In this document: one piece after another, positions 1-11,687 of the stretch
How the letters are laid out: each line of letters begins with the position of its first letter
Numbering within the stretch: the stretch's first letter is position 1
NCBI RefSeq assembly: GCF_003576645.1
Contig: NC_044922.1
Location: 16,183,149-16,247,148, forward strand
Direction of reading: 5' to 3'
Source of the DNA: Ipomoea triloba
Lineage: Eukaryota > Streptophyta > Magnoliopsida > Solanales > Convolvulaceae
DNA length: 64,000 nucleotides
The notes under the pieces: model-generated
Seen by the model: the letters and a program-made list of their open reading frames with translations, nothing else
What the model was told of the DNA's origin: nothing
The model's database searches: none
Made by a program: the position numbers and the translations under genes

Positions 1-1
1 A

Positions 2-36
<35 letters not shown>

Positions 37-1537
37 AGAGAGACGAGAATATAAAGAATCTGAAAAATATTTTCCAACTAAAAATCTATGAAGACAGTTA
101 CTGTCAAATTGAGATTTTTTTTTTTCTGTAACGAATACTTTCCTTTGGCTTTTTTTTTATACCCACAAACGGAAAAATCTAAAGTTAACTTCCGAAAGTC
201 ATTTTTCGGATTCCATAAGGACCCTAAATTGATTATTTTACACATTAAAAGACTATATTTACAACACAATAAAACAATTGAGAACCACATTATATTCACT
301 AGGTGGTGTTTAGTTCACGATTTTTGTATCCGGTCTATTATCATATTTGATACATGTTACCATGTTTGTATAGTATGTCTATTTTTATTATCCTACTAAT
401 AAATTCAAATCATTTAGTAATAAAAAAATCCATTACACTTCTCATCCCAAACTTTTGAACACTAAAATCAAAAAGAAAAGGAAGAAAAAACAAATAAAAA
501 AGTCATTGTGACATTGTCCATTCATTCCATCTTAAAATTATATATATGTAGACTTCCTTCCTATTTACAACGTAACAAATAGACTTTCTTCTACATAAAT
601 GCATTACAATTTACCAAATATTTTATTTCAACTATGATTTCATTTCTAATTTTTGAACCAAACACCCCTTGAATTCTATAATAGAAAACAATTATTGACA
701 GATAAAAAATGTAATTAAGTAACTCGCGCGGACGTAATTACCTCAATGGTTCAGTAAGCAGTATTTGAAGAAAGAGAAGAGAAATGTAATTAAGTAGTTA
801 TTTTTATATTCACAAAGTTGACTTAAATTAATCATTGGACAATTAACTACATATATGGTAGTGATTAGTAGTATAAATGTATAATTATATTCGTATGAGG
901 CAAACCTGTGGAAAACCGATGCTACAGTGTTTAATAATGTTGTCCAAACCAGAGTGGCACACGTAGTACATACTGTGTTTTTCAACACCTGCGTGCATGC
1001 ATTAATCTTGCCTATGTTATGTAATATGCATAATTCTTTTTAATTTTCCTTATTGAATTTGGAAGAAAAATTCATATGTCACGTTAGGAGTATATTTTTA
1101 TCAATTTAATTCTCAAATATGTCAATATTTGAAATTATTACAAACAACTTCTATTTTCATGACATTATTACTGAAAACTCTTTTTCTTTTTTAAATATAG
1201 AAGAGAAAATAAAATTTTTGAACAAGAATTACTAAATTACACCAACAAAATCAACAAAAAATCATCGGGTTGAAATGCTTCGGACCTTCGATCTCCAACC
1301 ATGTCAAATTGAGGGTTACTGAACAAAAATCTGGTTCAATAATACCTTTCTAACCGTGTATGTGATAAAAAAAAAAAAAAGTAGTGGGTAATTTTGTCCG
1401 TTGAAAAAAAATGACTATTAATTACCAGCCTTGAGAACGTATCTAATCAATTAGGGCCCCTATATACCCCGACAATAGTGGCAATGCCCTCGCACCTAGG
1501 GCCCCTATACCCTGGCCTAACACGTCTAATAGCATAA
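1..1537. other. AT-rich intergenic DNA with a dispersed repeat
   Basis: No gene is supported here; the short open frames have no recognisable domain. Positions 1-260 resemble 23670-23905 and 24770-24950 (shared motifs such as AAAAATATTTTCCA and GAAAGTCATTTTTC), so the window begins inside a copy of a MITE-like family. The first 24 bases are all A. The rest is low-complexity AT-rich DNA. Confidence 0.6.
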
Positions 1538-1662
1538 TGTGTTAGACTGAGTATTAGTTGTTAGTCCTGAGTCCTAGTCTTTAGCCTATTGTGTAGAGTA
1601 GGAGTATTGTATTATTATCTGTAAACCATTCTTTGTGTAATTCAATAATATTCAAACTCTCA
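1538..1662 (+). repeat. 5' LTR of the Copia derivative
   Basis: This is the direct-repeat partner of 3618-3742. It begins TGTGTTAGAC and ends CTCTCA. Similarity continues a few bases (TTCAAT against TTTAAT), so the exact end is uncertain by about six bases. Confidence 0.85.
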
Positions 1663-1699
1663 TTCAATATTTTCTCCCATTTTCTCTCCTCACTCACCG

Positions 1700-3612
1700 A
1701 TGGCAGGTAACGACTCTGAGCGTACCCTCTCTGCGGTAGCCATACTGGCGCCGACCACCGTCACCACCCCAAACTCCCTCACCTCTGCTCATCACTTCGT
1801 GTCGATCAAACTGACGACACGAAACTATCTCTTCTAGCGTACCCAGGTTGCGCCATTTCTCAAAAGCCAAGGCCTACTGGGCTACGTCGACGGCACCATG
1901 CCATGTCTGCTGGCGACGATAAACTCTACATCCGGCAACACTGGGAGCACGTCGGATGAGGCCTCCTCCACTGCTGCTAATCCGGCGTTCGCTAGCTGGG
2001 TCCAACAGGACTAGTCCATCTTGTCGATGCTGGTTGCGTCTCTCTCCGAGGAGGTATGTACCTCGCCGTCGACCGCTCCACAGCGAGAGAGGTCTGGAGT
2101 TCCATTGAAGCGGCCATCAGTTCCTCCACCCGCGCACGTTGCCTGAATCTTCTCGCACACTTCCAGTCGCTCCGGCTAGGCGATTCCACACCGGCGAAAT
2201 ATCTCGGCCGCACCCAACTCCTCTTCGAAGACTTAGCCTTGGCGGGTCGCCCGGTCTCCCTCGACGAGAAAAACCTCTACGTGTTTAGAGGGCCCCGGCC
2301 ATAGTTCAGGGCCATGGCGGCGTCGCTCGTCGTCTCAAGTAACCAGTGTCGACTACTGTTTTCCTTTGCAGTCTCACGGGGATGGACTCTATGGCAACTT
2401 GACGTCCATAACGCGTTTCTGAACGGACACTTAGCTGAAACTGTGTTTATGCGGCAGCCCCCCCAGCTACAAGGATCTAGCTCATCCCAATCACGTGTGC
2501 CATCTTCAGCGCTCCTTGTATGGCCTCAAATAAGCTCCCCCGGCGTGGTTCAAAAACCTTCATGATTTTTTACTTGCCACAGGTTTCTCGACTTCAAAGA
2601 CTGATGTATCGGTATTTCAATATTCGACCGGTTCATCTAAGGTATTTTTACTTGTCTATGTTGACGATATTATTATGATGGGGATGATCCTGCGCTGATT
2701 GACACCCTGCTACAACGTCTGTTGACCGCTTATAAGATAAGGGATCTAGAGGCTCTGGGATTCTTCCTCAATACTGAGACTTTATTGGTTCATGGAAGTT
2801 CGATTCTATCACAACGCCGCTATGTGGGTGACTTATTGAAATGGGCTGGAATGATTGACTATAAGCCCCTTACAACGCCCGTGTTCGTCACAAAGGTAGT
2901 TATACCGACTGATGATATTTTTGACAACCCGACACAGTATAGACGCTTAGTTGGGCGCTCTAGTACTTGACTATAACGCGCCCAAACCTATCTTATTCAG
3001 TGAACTGCTTATGCCAGTTTATGAATGCACCTATGGTTGAGCATTGGGGTCTTCTAAAACGGGTCTTACGATATGTTAATGGCACGATGGATTACGGACT
3101 GCGCATGACCTCGTCACTTTCGGCTGCTATTCACGCCTTCTCTGACTCAGATTGGGCTAGGTGTCCTACTGATCACAAGTCAACAAGTGGGTATGTCGTC
3201 TTTCTTTGTTCCAACCTGGTTTCGTGGGTGTCACGCAAGCAGCGCACGGTGGCCCATTCCTCCACTGAGACTGAGTATACAGGGCTGGCTGACGTATCTG
3301 CTGAGGTTACATGTGTAGTCTCGTTACTACAAGAACTGGGATTGTATTCCAGCCGGCCAGCTACGCTCTGGTGTGACAATCTCGGCGCGACCTATATACA
3401 TGTGCGCTAACCCGGTGTTTCACGCTAGAACCAAGCATGTTGAAATAGACTACCACTTCGTCCATAATAAGGTCGCTTCTGGGGACTTTCGGGTTAATTT
3501 TGTGTCTACAAAGGATCAGTTGGCTAACATCTTCACCAAGCCGCTACCATCGACTCGCTTCTCTGCTCTGCGGGACAAGCTCAATGTTGTAGCCCTCCAA
3601 CCTTGTACTTGA
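1700..3612 (+). pseudogene. Broken Copia gag-pol remnant
   Basis: A gag start at 1700 is followed by a typical Copia gag N-terminus containing KSQGLLGYVDG, but a stop interrupts it near 1838. Gag continues in another frame at 2056-2304 and then ends abruptly. RT resumes near 2330 with [11 protein letters not shown] and the YVDDI active-site region near 2657-2671. RNase H follows at 2967-3410 (SDSDWARC, STSGYV, SSTETEY), and the C-terminal segment (HVEIDYHFV, DQLANIFTKPLP) at 3415-3612. At least four frame changes or stops are present. It is non-functional. Confidence 0.88.
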
Positions 3613-3617
3613 GGGGG

Positions 3618-3742
3618 TGTGTTAGACTGAGTATTAGTTGTTAGTCCTGAGTCCTAGTCTTTAGCCTATTGTCTAGAGTAGGAGTATTGTATTATTATTT
3701 GTAAACCATTCTTTGTGTAATTCAATAATATTCAAACTCTCA
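3618..3742 (+). repeat. 3' LTR of the Copia derivative
   Basis: Second copy of the 5' LTR, preceded directly by a G-rich polypurine tract. It marks the downstream end of the element. Confidence 0.85.
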
Positions 3743-3747
3743 TTTAA

Positions 3748-4389
3748 TGAAGGAATAAATTAAAAGGACGTTTAGAAGTTGGTTATAACTTTCACACTAT
3801 GACTATCAAAACTCGATCTTGCGTCATTATTTATAATTTATTACTTAGAAATCAGCTTAGCTACCCGTGCAGACATCCAATCGCATTCCAAACATGCTAT
3901 TAGGTCATAATATCTAGCCCACAGTTTAATTTTGCCACCGCTATTAAATAGCAGTTTTTTTGTTTTATAATATGATTGAGGAAGATTTCATGCCATTTTA
4001 TCAATAAAATAAAACATTTTTGAGCAACGGAAAGTTTTAAATAACAATAAAATTTTGAGAGATTGGAGAATCCAAATCGAACTAAAAATCCAATACACAA
4101 TTCATTGCTACGTTCTTTTAGTTGTTTAGGCAGTCCAATAATTAAGCATAATAAAACTTTTATTAATTATATTATATTGTTTGCAATTACCTGCTCTTTG
4201 AATAGTACTTGTATATGGACTATATTATTTAATATTAAAAGGAATATTATAATTAAGCAACTTCCAATTGAAAGCTACTATGTCGTTAATAGGCACTAAC
4301 AAGAGTGTTTTGCAGGCGTCACTTATATTGTTTTATTATCATTAATCTTATTGTAAGCAGAAGGAATCATAGGTTGTTTCACACTCAAA

Positions 4390-4390
<1 letters not shown>
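3748..4390. other. AT-rich intergenic DNA
   Basis: No supported gene, RNA or repeat boundary was seen between the Copia element and the TA microsatellite. Confidence 0.5.

Positions 4391-4434
<44 letters not shown>
4391..4434. repeat. (TA)n microsatellite
   Basis: About 20 TA units lie directly against the left end of a fold-back element. A matching TA tract lies against its right end. Confidence 0.9.
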
Positions 4435-4441
<7 letters not shown>

Positions 4442-4831
4442 GTTCCAGTGAGACCACTTGCTTAGGTAAGATCGTGAGATCACATCTTGTGCATCCATTT
4501 AATTTTTTTTAATGGTCTAGATTGATTGACACACACACACTTTGTTCGCACACATTTAATCACGGTTCGCACACACTTCAACTTGGAATCTTAATCAATC
4601 TAAACCATTAAAAATTTTTGAGATCAAATCTTGTACATCAATCACCTTTTGCACACATTTAATCACCGTTTGCACACATTTAATCACCATTAGCACACAT
4701 TTTATTACCGTTCGCACACACTTCAACTTAGCATCTTAAATCAATCTAGACCATTAAATTATTAAATGGATGCACAAGATCTGATCTCACGATCTTACCT
4801 GAACAAGTGATCTCATATGATCCTAACTCTC

Positions 4832-4834
<3 letters not shown>
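4435..4834. mobile_element. Fold-back MITE inserted in a (TA)n tract
   Basis: The ends are long imperfect inverted repeats. GGTAAGATCGTGAGATC near 4465 pairs with GATCTCACGATCTTACC near 4784-4800, and GTGCATCCATTTAA pairs with TTAAATGGATGCAC. Inside are repeated CACACATTTAATCACCGTT-type units. There is no coding capacity. TA microsatellites flank both sides, as described for the rice Micron MITEs; family membership is not shown, only the same placement. Confidence 0.75.

Positions 4835-4880
<46 letters not shown>
4835..4880. repeat. (TA)n microsatellite
   Basis: TA tract that abuts the right end of the fold-back element. Confidence 0.9.
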
Positions 4881-4883
<3 letters not shown>

Positions 4884-5042
4884 TTTATTTTTCATAAATT
4901 AATTTAGTGTAAGCAAATAAAATGTATATATTCCATTATTCCATATATAGAGAGTTCTAGAAGCTAAGGGTCAACATGAGAAATAATTATATTGGTTCTT
5001 CTTTTGGTGAATCAAATAGTAAATATGGTAGTAAAATAAATG

Positions 5043-5300
5043 GAAAATTCATATTTTGTTCCTTCAATTGTTTTGCAACTATTAATTTAGTACCTAATTT
5101 TTAATCTGGTCGAATTGACCCTCCAATTGTTTTAAATTTTGTCAATTAAGTTCCCTAACCATTATTCCATTAGTTAGTCGTAGTTATCAAAATAGTGGAT
5201 ATGAAATTTAATTGACAAAATTTAAAACAATTGGAGGGTCAATTCAACTAAATTGACAATTCCAAAACAATTGATGGGTCAAAACAATGGTTTTCCCTAA
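5043..5300. repeat. Inverted-repeat MITE-like element
   Basis: Left-arm sequence containing GACCCTCCAATTGTTTTAAA is matched in reverse by TTTAAAACAATTGGAGGGTC near 5221-5240. The outer parts also pair (CAATTGTTTTG with CAAAACAATTG). It is non-coding, and exact ends and target duplication are not clear. Confidence 0.6.
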
Positions 5301-5996
5301 AATAAAGCAAAGTATTTTGGGTGATGATAAAAATTCTTAACCACTACTCAATTCAAGGGTATGCACGGAGTAAATCCCGTATTGTAACTCTAACCAACAC
5401 AGAATTTTAAGGAGGTAAATTTGCTTAGGTTGCTAACAAATTGAATATTTTAATTATAAGGTTTCTATTGCTTTGTGTTCTATATCCTGCTTGATAATGA
5501 ACATTTTATTTAGAGTTGTATTTTACTTTTAAAAAGTAGGAGAAATTATACAAACTCAAACTTTAACTAGGCAATAAACAACACTTTTTTTTTTTTTTGA
5601 AAGCGGCAATAAACAACTCTTATTAATGCAATTTTGATACCAAAGATACACACACAAACCTTAACTACATAAAGCACAAAAACTAGCTCATGAGTATAGA
5701 TTTGACCAATTAAGTCTTATATGTTGAGTATCCATCAATAGTCGATGTAAGGACACATAAAAGATTGGAAATGAGATTTTCAATCCATAATCAGTTGCGG
5801 GTGTAATGTAAATTTTAGATGTAGTGTAGATTCAGTCTTAAATTCTTAGTAAATTTGACGAATTTGGTTATTAAAATTGTGAACCCCTAATCCACCACCT
5901 TATTAGCAATTTAAAGATTAAATTTATAACGCAAATAACAAATGGATTGGCGGTTAAATTTACACTACATTCACAACTAACTAAAATATCGTGGTC

Positions 5997-6125
5997 AAAG
6001 ATTTTGTGGTCTAGTGGCACCCGGTTACACCCCACATGGGAGGGGTGAGTTCGAGTCTCAATGAGACAATATTAGCTCTTTGTGCTTCATTTAGTTGAGA
6101 AAATAGATATGAACAGAGTCAATAA
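5997..6125 (+). mobile_element. tRNA-derived SINE (family A)
   Basis: The head resembles a tRNA with an A-box region (TGTGGTCTAGTGGCA) and a B box (GAGTTCGAGTCTC). The body has TTTGTGCTTCATTTAGTTGAGAAA, shown here only in part as a family marker (TTGTGCTTC). Flanks 5980-5996 and 6126-6142 (AACTAAAATATC followed by GTGGT or ATGAT) are a 17-bp target duplication with two changes. Related copies are at 16123-16266 and 29865-29987. Confidence 0.75.
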
Positions 6126-6492
6126 AACTAAAATATCATGATTTTACGAAATACAACTATTTCAAACATAGTTGTTTTATATTTTCAAGGAATACCAATA
6201 CAATGATAAATGATGTTATTGGGCACAATCCACCATGGCAATACCTTAACAAGATAGTTTAACTTAATTAATTGCATGAATATACTAACCTAACAGAGAA
6301 TCTATGATCACAATTATGTTTATTTACAAACTAAAGTTAGGTCAATTGTAGTTCCCCTTGCCACTTTTTTTTGTCGGCAAAGCTATATATATCAACTTCC
6401 TAATTAGGGTTTTAATATTAACTCTCTAGCAAACCGAAACCATATTCGATTCCGTTCACACCTATGAACACATAAAATAATTCTCTTCGCCG

Positions 6493-6500
6493 TCTATAAA
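6493..6500 (+). promoter_or_regulatory. Putative TATA box of the FIT-like gene
   Basis: TCTATAAATCC lies about 95 bases upstream of the start codon at 6588, with a CA-rich leader between them. Placement is plausible, with no other support. Confidence 0.5.
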
Positions 6501-6587
6501 TCCTCAACGTAACAGAGACCTCTCACCATCAACTCCCCCTCACAACAAGCCAAACAAATCACCAACCAATCCAAAAAAAAAATAAAA

Positions 6588-8621
6588 ATGGACAACGTTA
6601 ATATTCCTCAGGGAAACGACGACAGGGATTTGGGGTTGATAGATTTCATGGACGAAGAGAATTTGGAGCAGTTCATTGATCTGATAAGGGGAGAGAATGA
6701 AGAACCAATGGGTGCCATGTTCTTCCAGCAGAGCTATGGCGGTTGTGAGAACATTTCTGGGTATTTAGCTGACGATAATTTGTTCGACTACGACAACGTG
6801 GGTAGTTACAAGTTAAGCAGCGCCAATGTTTCCGGAGATGTCGGGAATATCCTTCCCACAGGGGAGAATGATGCCGGCGAAGTCTCGTCGGAAACCACGC
6901 CGGAGAAAAAGGGCACCAAGGCTGATCGGTCCAAAACTCTGGTTTGTGAACGGAAAAGGAGAGGTAGAATGAAGGAAATGCTCTACTCTCTTCGTTCCTT
7001 AGTTCCCAACATCACCAAGGTGTGTTCTAAACTTCTAATTAAATCCCCACTTATAAGAAAAATTGCTCTTTTCGATCATAAGTTATAGAATAATTATAAG
7101 ATTCCTCCATACCTGTTAGTCCTTAATTATAATTGATGTTGCAAATTTCTATTATGTGACAAATTTCGTCCTTTTTCTCTACCAAAACATTAGGTGTCGG
7201 ACAAAATTTGCAACGTCAATTATATCTCAAGAATGAGAAGTGAGCACGACATGTTAAAAGAAAAAAAAAGACTAAATTTACAACATCAATTATAACTTAG
7301 GAACAAGAAGTGAGCAGCAAGTAATAATGAATTCTATTGTTACTCTATTATAACTTAGGAACAAAAAGTGTAATTTTCTCGTCTTAATATTGCTTTGGTA
7401 AAACATTAATATTGTATGCGATACCATTATAACTTGTTCGGGCATGTGCATACAGATGGACAAGGCCTCTATAATAGGGGACGCTGTATTATACGTACAA
7501 GACCTACAAATGCAAACCAAGAAACTCAAGGCGGAAATAGCAAATCTGGAGTCATCCACCACTAAAACAGACAAATACGAGGGAGGGACGTTTCTGGGTG
7601 GCAAGAAAACAAATTTCACAAATCCACTCCCAATACTAAAGAAAATATTTAAGGTAATTTTGATCCAATTTTTGAATCAAACCTCGTATAATGTCTCGAT
7701 GTTGAGTATATAATATATAAACATAAATTTTCATCCAACCATGTTTAAACTTTTAGTTAGGATGAATCACATGTTTCAATTTGGTATCAGTTCCACATCA
7801 CTCGATATAAAAAAAAATACTTTATGGTCATATATAATATATAAACATAAATATTCAATATAACTATTAGTTAAGGCTTTTAGTTAAGATAAATCACATT
7901 ATTCAGTTATCTCATAGACATATAAGAGCATCCCAGTTAGGCATAGTTTTTGAGAAATTTTTGCAAAGATGACTAGGAGATAAAACATGGGAGATAGAAG
8001 GGAAAGAACCAAAAAAAAAAAAATAGCAAAGGAAATAACGTGCCCACACCACGCACCCAGCTGGGCGCTTTGGTTGTGCCTCACACGAATCAGCAAGACC
8101 TTTTTCATATTTGGTGGGGTCCACTTTAAAATAAAAAAACTCAAATTCTTGTAGGAGAACCTCAAAAATCACCTAAAAATCATTTATTGCGGATGCCCTA
8201 AAACGAAAATTAAATAAATGTGCAGATGGACGTATTTCAAGTGGAGGAAACCGGGTTTTACGTGAGAATAGTGAGCAGCAAAGGGCAACAGGTTGCAGCC
8301 TCACTCTATAAGGCTGTGGACTCTCTTGCTAGTCTTTTCATCTCCAGCTCAAACCTAGCAACCACCTCTCACAATTATGTCTTCACGTTTACTTTTACAG
8401 TAAGTTTTAATCAATAATTATATTTGTCATTTTCGACATTTAATTAATAGAAAATACGTCCTATCTTTATTAAATATATAAACGGATAATAAGATCGCAC
8501 ATTTATTATTTACAAACAGGTCAGAGAATGCGAGTCCGATATCAACTTGCCAAATTTGAAGCTGTGGATCGCTAGTGCCTTTCTTAATCAAGGATTTGGC
8601 TTCGAGGCATCACTTTCATAG
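6588..8621 (+). CDS. FIT: FIT/FER-like bHLH transcription factor (iron-deficiency response)
   Basis: Four exons: 6588-7019, 7456-7653, 8226-8399 and 8520-8621, all with GT-AG junctions, giving 301 residues (Arabidopsis FIT has 318). The basic region and helix 1 end exon 1 (CERKRRGRMKEML, residues about 120-132; E121 and R124/R125 are the expected E-box contacts). Helix 2 opens exon 2 (MDKASIIGDAVLYVQDLQ). Exons 3 and 4 encode the conserved C-terminus, including MDVFQVEETGFYVR and LPNLKLWIASAFLNQGF. In known plants FIT is a nuclear activator of root iron uptake genes (FRO2, IRT1) acting as a heterodimer with group Ib bHLHs; that role is inferred by homology. A MITE lies in intron 2, and a diverged copy of the 3' end lies downstream. 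All junctions keep the frame, so it looks intact. Confidence 0.92.
7924..8199. mobile_element. MITE in intron 2 of the FIT-like gene
   Basis: Terminal sequence AGAGCATCCC is matched in reverse by GGATGCCCT at the other end. The interior is non-coding and contains a small GC-rich part (8040-8090). Similar AGAGCATC/GATGCTCT ends occur at 49584-49942. Target duplication is unclear. Confidence 0.6.
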
Positions 8622-9140
8622 TCTTCATGTGCTTAGTTTTAATTCGTTTGCGTACGTAAATTGTACATTTTTTCTTCACTTAATTAATATTTTTTTTTCT
8701 ATTATAATTACTTCTCAAGATTTTTTTACTTTATCACAAGAGATGACTTTTGTTAACTTCGATTATATAATGAATTCTGAATTCTACTCAACCAAGCACA
8801 TAGATAGATTTGGTTCATCCGGTCCAATTTGCATATAAAGTAATATATATACTTTAAATGGCGGCTGTGGATGTGGTTTTGGTATAATGTACAACTTTTT
8901 GTAATTAAAAATAGGGTAATATAATAATACAAATTTTTTTGTATTATAAAAACTCTGTTATCACTATCTGAGGATGCTCTATGGGTAAAGTTCACCTTGT
9001 AATCCTAATCAACGAACAATCACAATGATGTAAATTATCTTAGGTTATTCATAACTGACCAATTCAAATCGAGAAGCTAAGGCTAATAGTGTACAACTGT
9101 ACAATTCTAATAGTAAAAGTTTGTTATGATGTGGCATGTA
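8622..9140 (+). repeat. First copy of a duplicated FIT 3' flank
   Basis: This sequence, together with the last about 35 coding bases of FIT (from 8586), is repeated in order but diverged at 9561-10740. Shared blocks include CTTCGAGGCATCACTTTCAT, TACTTTATCACAA, TTTGGTTCATCCGGTCC and TTTTGTAATTAAAAAT. Confidence 0.8.
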
Positions 9141-9148
9141 AAGCAAAA

Positions 9149-9475
9149 ACTTATGTGAGACCGCCTCGCATATCATTGTCCATGAGACGCGTCGAGTTAA
9201 GATGAATATGTAATATTTTATACTAGAATATGTAATAATTATGAGAAATAAAATTTTATTACTTATATAAGAGAAAGTGTAATACTTTTAAAGAAAAAAT
9301 GTAATACCTTTACATTTTGATTTAAAAGTGTATTATATATTATATATTTCTTTAAAAATATTACACTTTTTTCCTTTATAAGTAACAAATATTTTACTTT
9401 TGATTAATATTACATTTCTTAATATAAGTATTACATTCTCATCTTGACCCAATACTTCTAACGTATCCTATCACA
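9149..9475. mobile_element. Diverged MITE remnant of the GTGTGAGACC family
   Basis: The left part begins AAAACTTATGTGAGACCGCCTC, quoted here by its core TGTGAGACCGCC. The interior is rich in GTAATAC/GTATTAC motifs as in the better copies at 16594 and 29411. The right terminus is degraded. Confidence 0.5.
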
Positions 9476-9560
9476 GGAGAGTCATCCGGCATGTAACAAT
9501 AATTTAAATGTCCACTTAAGCAGTTTTTGAGTTGATAAACTTGATATATAACTAATTAAT

Positions 9561-10740
9561 CAAGGTTTTGGCTTCGAGGCATCACTTTCATAGTCTGCAT
9601 GTATGTGCTTAGTTTATTTTAATTTTTGCCGGCGTACACAAATTGTACTTTTTTAACACTTAATTAATAAATTTCTCTATAATAATAGCGCGCGTCTCAA
9701 TAATTTCTTTTTTACTTTATCACAAAAGATGATTTATGTCAACTTTGGGGCATTCTTGGGTCTAATTAAAGAATTAATTTGATAATTATAAGATTTTAAG
9801 TTTGATTCTCAACGTAAGCTGTTGATTTTCAAAAAAAACAAAAAAATGTAAGTTGTTGGTTTTGACCCAACTCAACCTGACCTTGTATTCTCATGGCGAA
9901 TATCACGTTTGAAGATATGAGATCGTTTCAACTCAAATAGCAACAATTAACTTCACCGTAAATCAAAGTTATTTTAACCTCATTTATATATTTAATTTTG
10001 AATACTACTCAACCAATCACCTAGATTTTGGTTCATCCGGTCCGTCCAATGGCATATATATCAAGTAATATATACTTTTAGTGGCTGAAGTGAATGTGGT
10101 TTTGGTGTAATGTGTAACCTTTTGTAATTAAAAATGGGGTAATATAATGTTGTCAAAAAATAATAATAATAATAAAGTGGGGGGACNNNNNNNNNNNNNN
10201 NNNNNNNNNNNNNNNNNNNNNNNNNNNNNNNNNNNNNNNNNNNNNNNNNNNNNNNNNNNNNNNNNNNNNNNNNNNNNNNNNNNNNNNNNNNNNNNNNNNN
10301 NNNNNNNNNNNNNNNNNNNNNNNNNNNNNNNNNNNNNNNNNNNNNNNNNNNNNNNNNNNNNNNNNNNNNNNNNNNNNNNNNNNNNNNNNNNNNNNNNNNN
10401 NNNNNNNNNNNNNNNNNNNNNNNNNNNNNNNNNNNNNNNNNNNNNNNNNNNNNNNNNNNNNNNNNNNNNNNNNNNNNNNNNNNNNNNNNNNNNNNNNNNN
10501 NNNNNNNNNNNNNNNNNNNNNNNNNNNNNNNNNNNNNNNNNNNNNNNNNNNNNNNNNNNNNNNNNNNNNNNNNNNNNNNNNNNNNNNNNNNNNNNNNNNN
10601 NNNNNNNNNNNNNNNNNNNNNNNNNNNNNNNNNNNNNNNNNNNNNNNNNNNNGGGGGGGGGGGGGGGGGGGGGGGGGGGTAATATTATGGTACCAAATTT
10701 TAATAGTAAAGTTTGTTATGGTGTGACGTGATATAATTAC
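9561..10740 (+). repeat. Diverged duplicate of the FIT last exon end and 3' flank
   Basis: ATCAAGG-TTTGGCTTCGAGG and the following stop region of FIT reappear at 9561-9596, then the downstream flank follows in the same order: 9700-9740, 9985-10150, and after the gap AATAGTAAAGTTTGTTATG at about 10702. Only about 11 codons of the gene are included, so this is a non-coding segmental duplication rather than a second gene. The first copy contains a MITE between blocks that the second lacks. Confidence 0.8.
10187..10652. other. Assembly gap (466 N)
   Basis: Unknown bases. The right edge is a run of 27 G and the left edge is G-rich, so the gap probably arose at a difficult G homopolymer. No gene can be read across it. 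Confidence 0.97.
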
Positions 10741-11654
10741 TTAAATGTTTAATTAAGAGATTTTTCGTGGCATGTTGAGAACTAATTAATTAGAATGTGA
10801 TCTGAGCATGTGGAATGAAGTCTAAGTTGATAGCTAGTCGGAATGAGTGTTGGACTACAAATTTATGTTTATGTATTATATGTTCAATGTACCGTCTCAC
10901 GTGTGCGAGCAACACATGGACTATAATATTTTTATATTGAGTGACACAAAGATTCGAATCCATTACTTTAATTTAATTTGTACATAGGATTTGTTTTAAT
11001 ACCAAATTGAAGGGTATGCACCGTTTCAAGTAACTAAACTCTAATTTGATAATTGTATTTCATATTTATGTTTATATATTATGTATATTTAGCATTGGGA
11101 GTTGACACGACCTTATTTTGTCTAATGATTTATATTATTATATTTTTATTAAAATATATTGAATTGTTGTTATTAAAAACAAAAGTAATACTTATCGTAC
11201 GTGTTGTATTAAAGCTTATAAAATAGTTTTAAAAAGTGGCTCTTTAAAAAAAAAAAAATCAATCAAAAGAAAATAGTACACAAAACTAAAACTAAAAGGG
11301 AAATTATGATAAACACATCATAGTGTGAGTCTCATTATACCAAAAGCATCCAAAAACAACCTTATATATAATGTTTTCTGCAAGATGATCGACATTTAAT
11401 TATCTCCATATATGGGTGTTTAGCAAATAGTTGTTAACTGATAGCACATTGACTTAGCTGATAGTTGTTAGCGAATTAAATTAACGTGTTTGACCAGCTA
11501 ATGGCATTAGCTGGTTGTAGAAAAATGTTTGGTAAATTAGTTGTTAGTTGATACTTAATTACATGTAAAATGACATTTAAGAGTATGAGTGTATTATGTT
11601 ATTTTAACCTATAATAGTACTAAAAAAACCTATAATAATAATAATAATAATAAC

Positions 11655-11687
<33 letters not shown>

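Larger units (their letters stand above)
1538..3747 (+). mobile_element. Internally deleted Ty1/Copia LTR retrotransposon
   Basis: Two direct repeats of about 125 bp (1538-1662 and 3618-3742) start TGTGTTAGACTG, end in CA and differ at about two positions. They enclose about 1.95 kb of Copia-type coding remnants in the order gag, RT, RNase H. A polypurine tract (GAGGGGG) directly precedes the 3' LTR. Zinc knuckle, protease, integrase and the first part of RT are missing, so the element is a deletion derivative that could move only with help. I could not find matching target-site duplications or a convincing tRNA-Met primer site. The nearly identical LTRs suggest a fairly recent insertion, although the coding part is badly decayed. 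Confidence 0.88.

Noticed and set aside
6001..6070. tRNA gene candidate
   Set aside because: A and B box-like motifs are present, but the cloverleaf is not complete and target duplications show it is a SINE.
10147..10731. Long open frame across the first N gap
   Set aside because: It is made almost entirely of N, with a G run; no sequence supports a protein.
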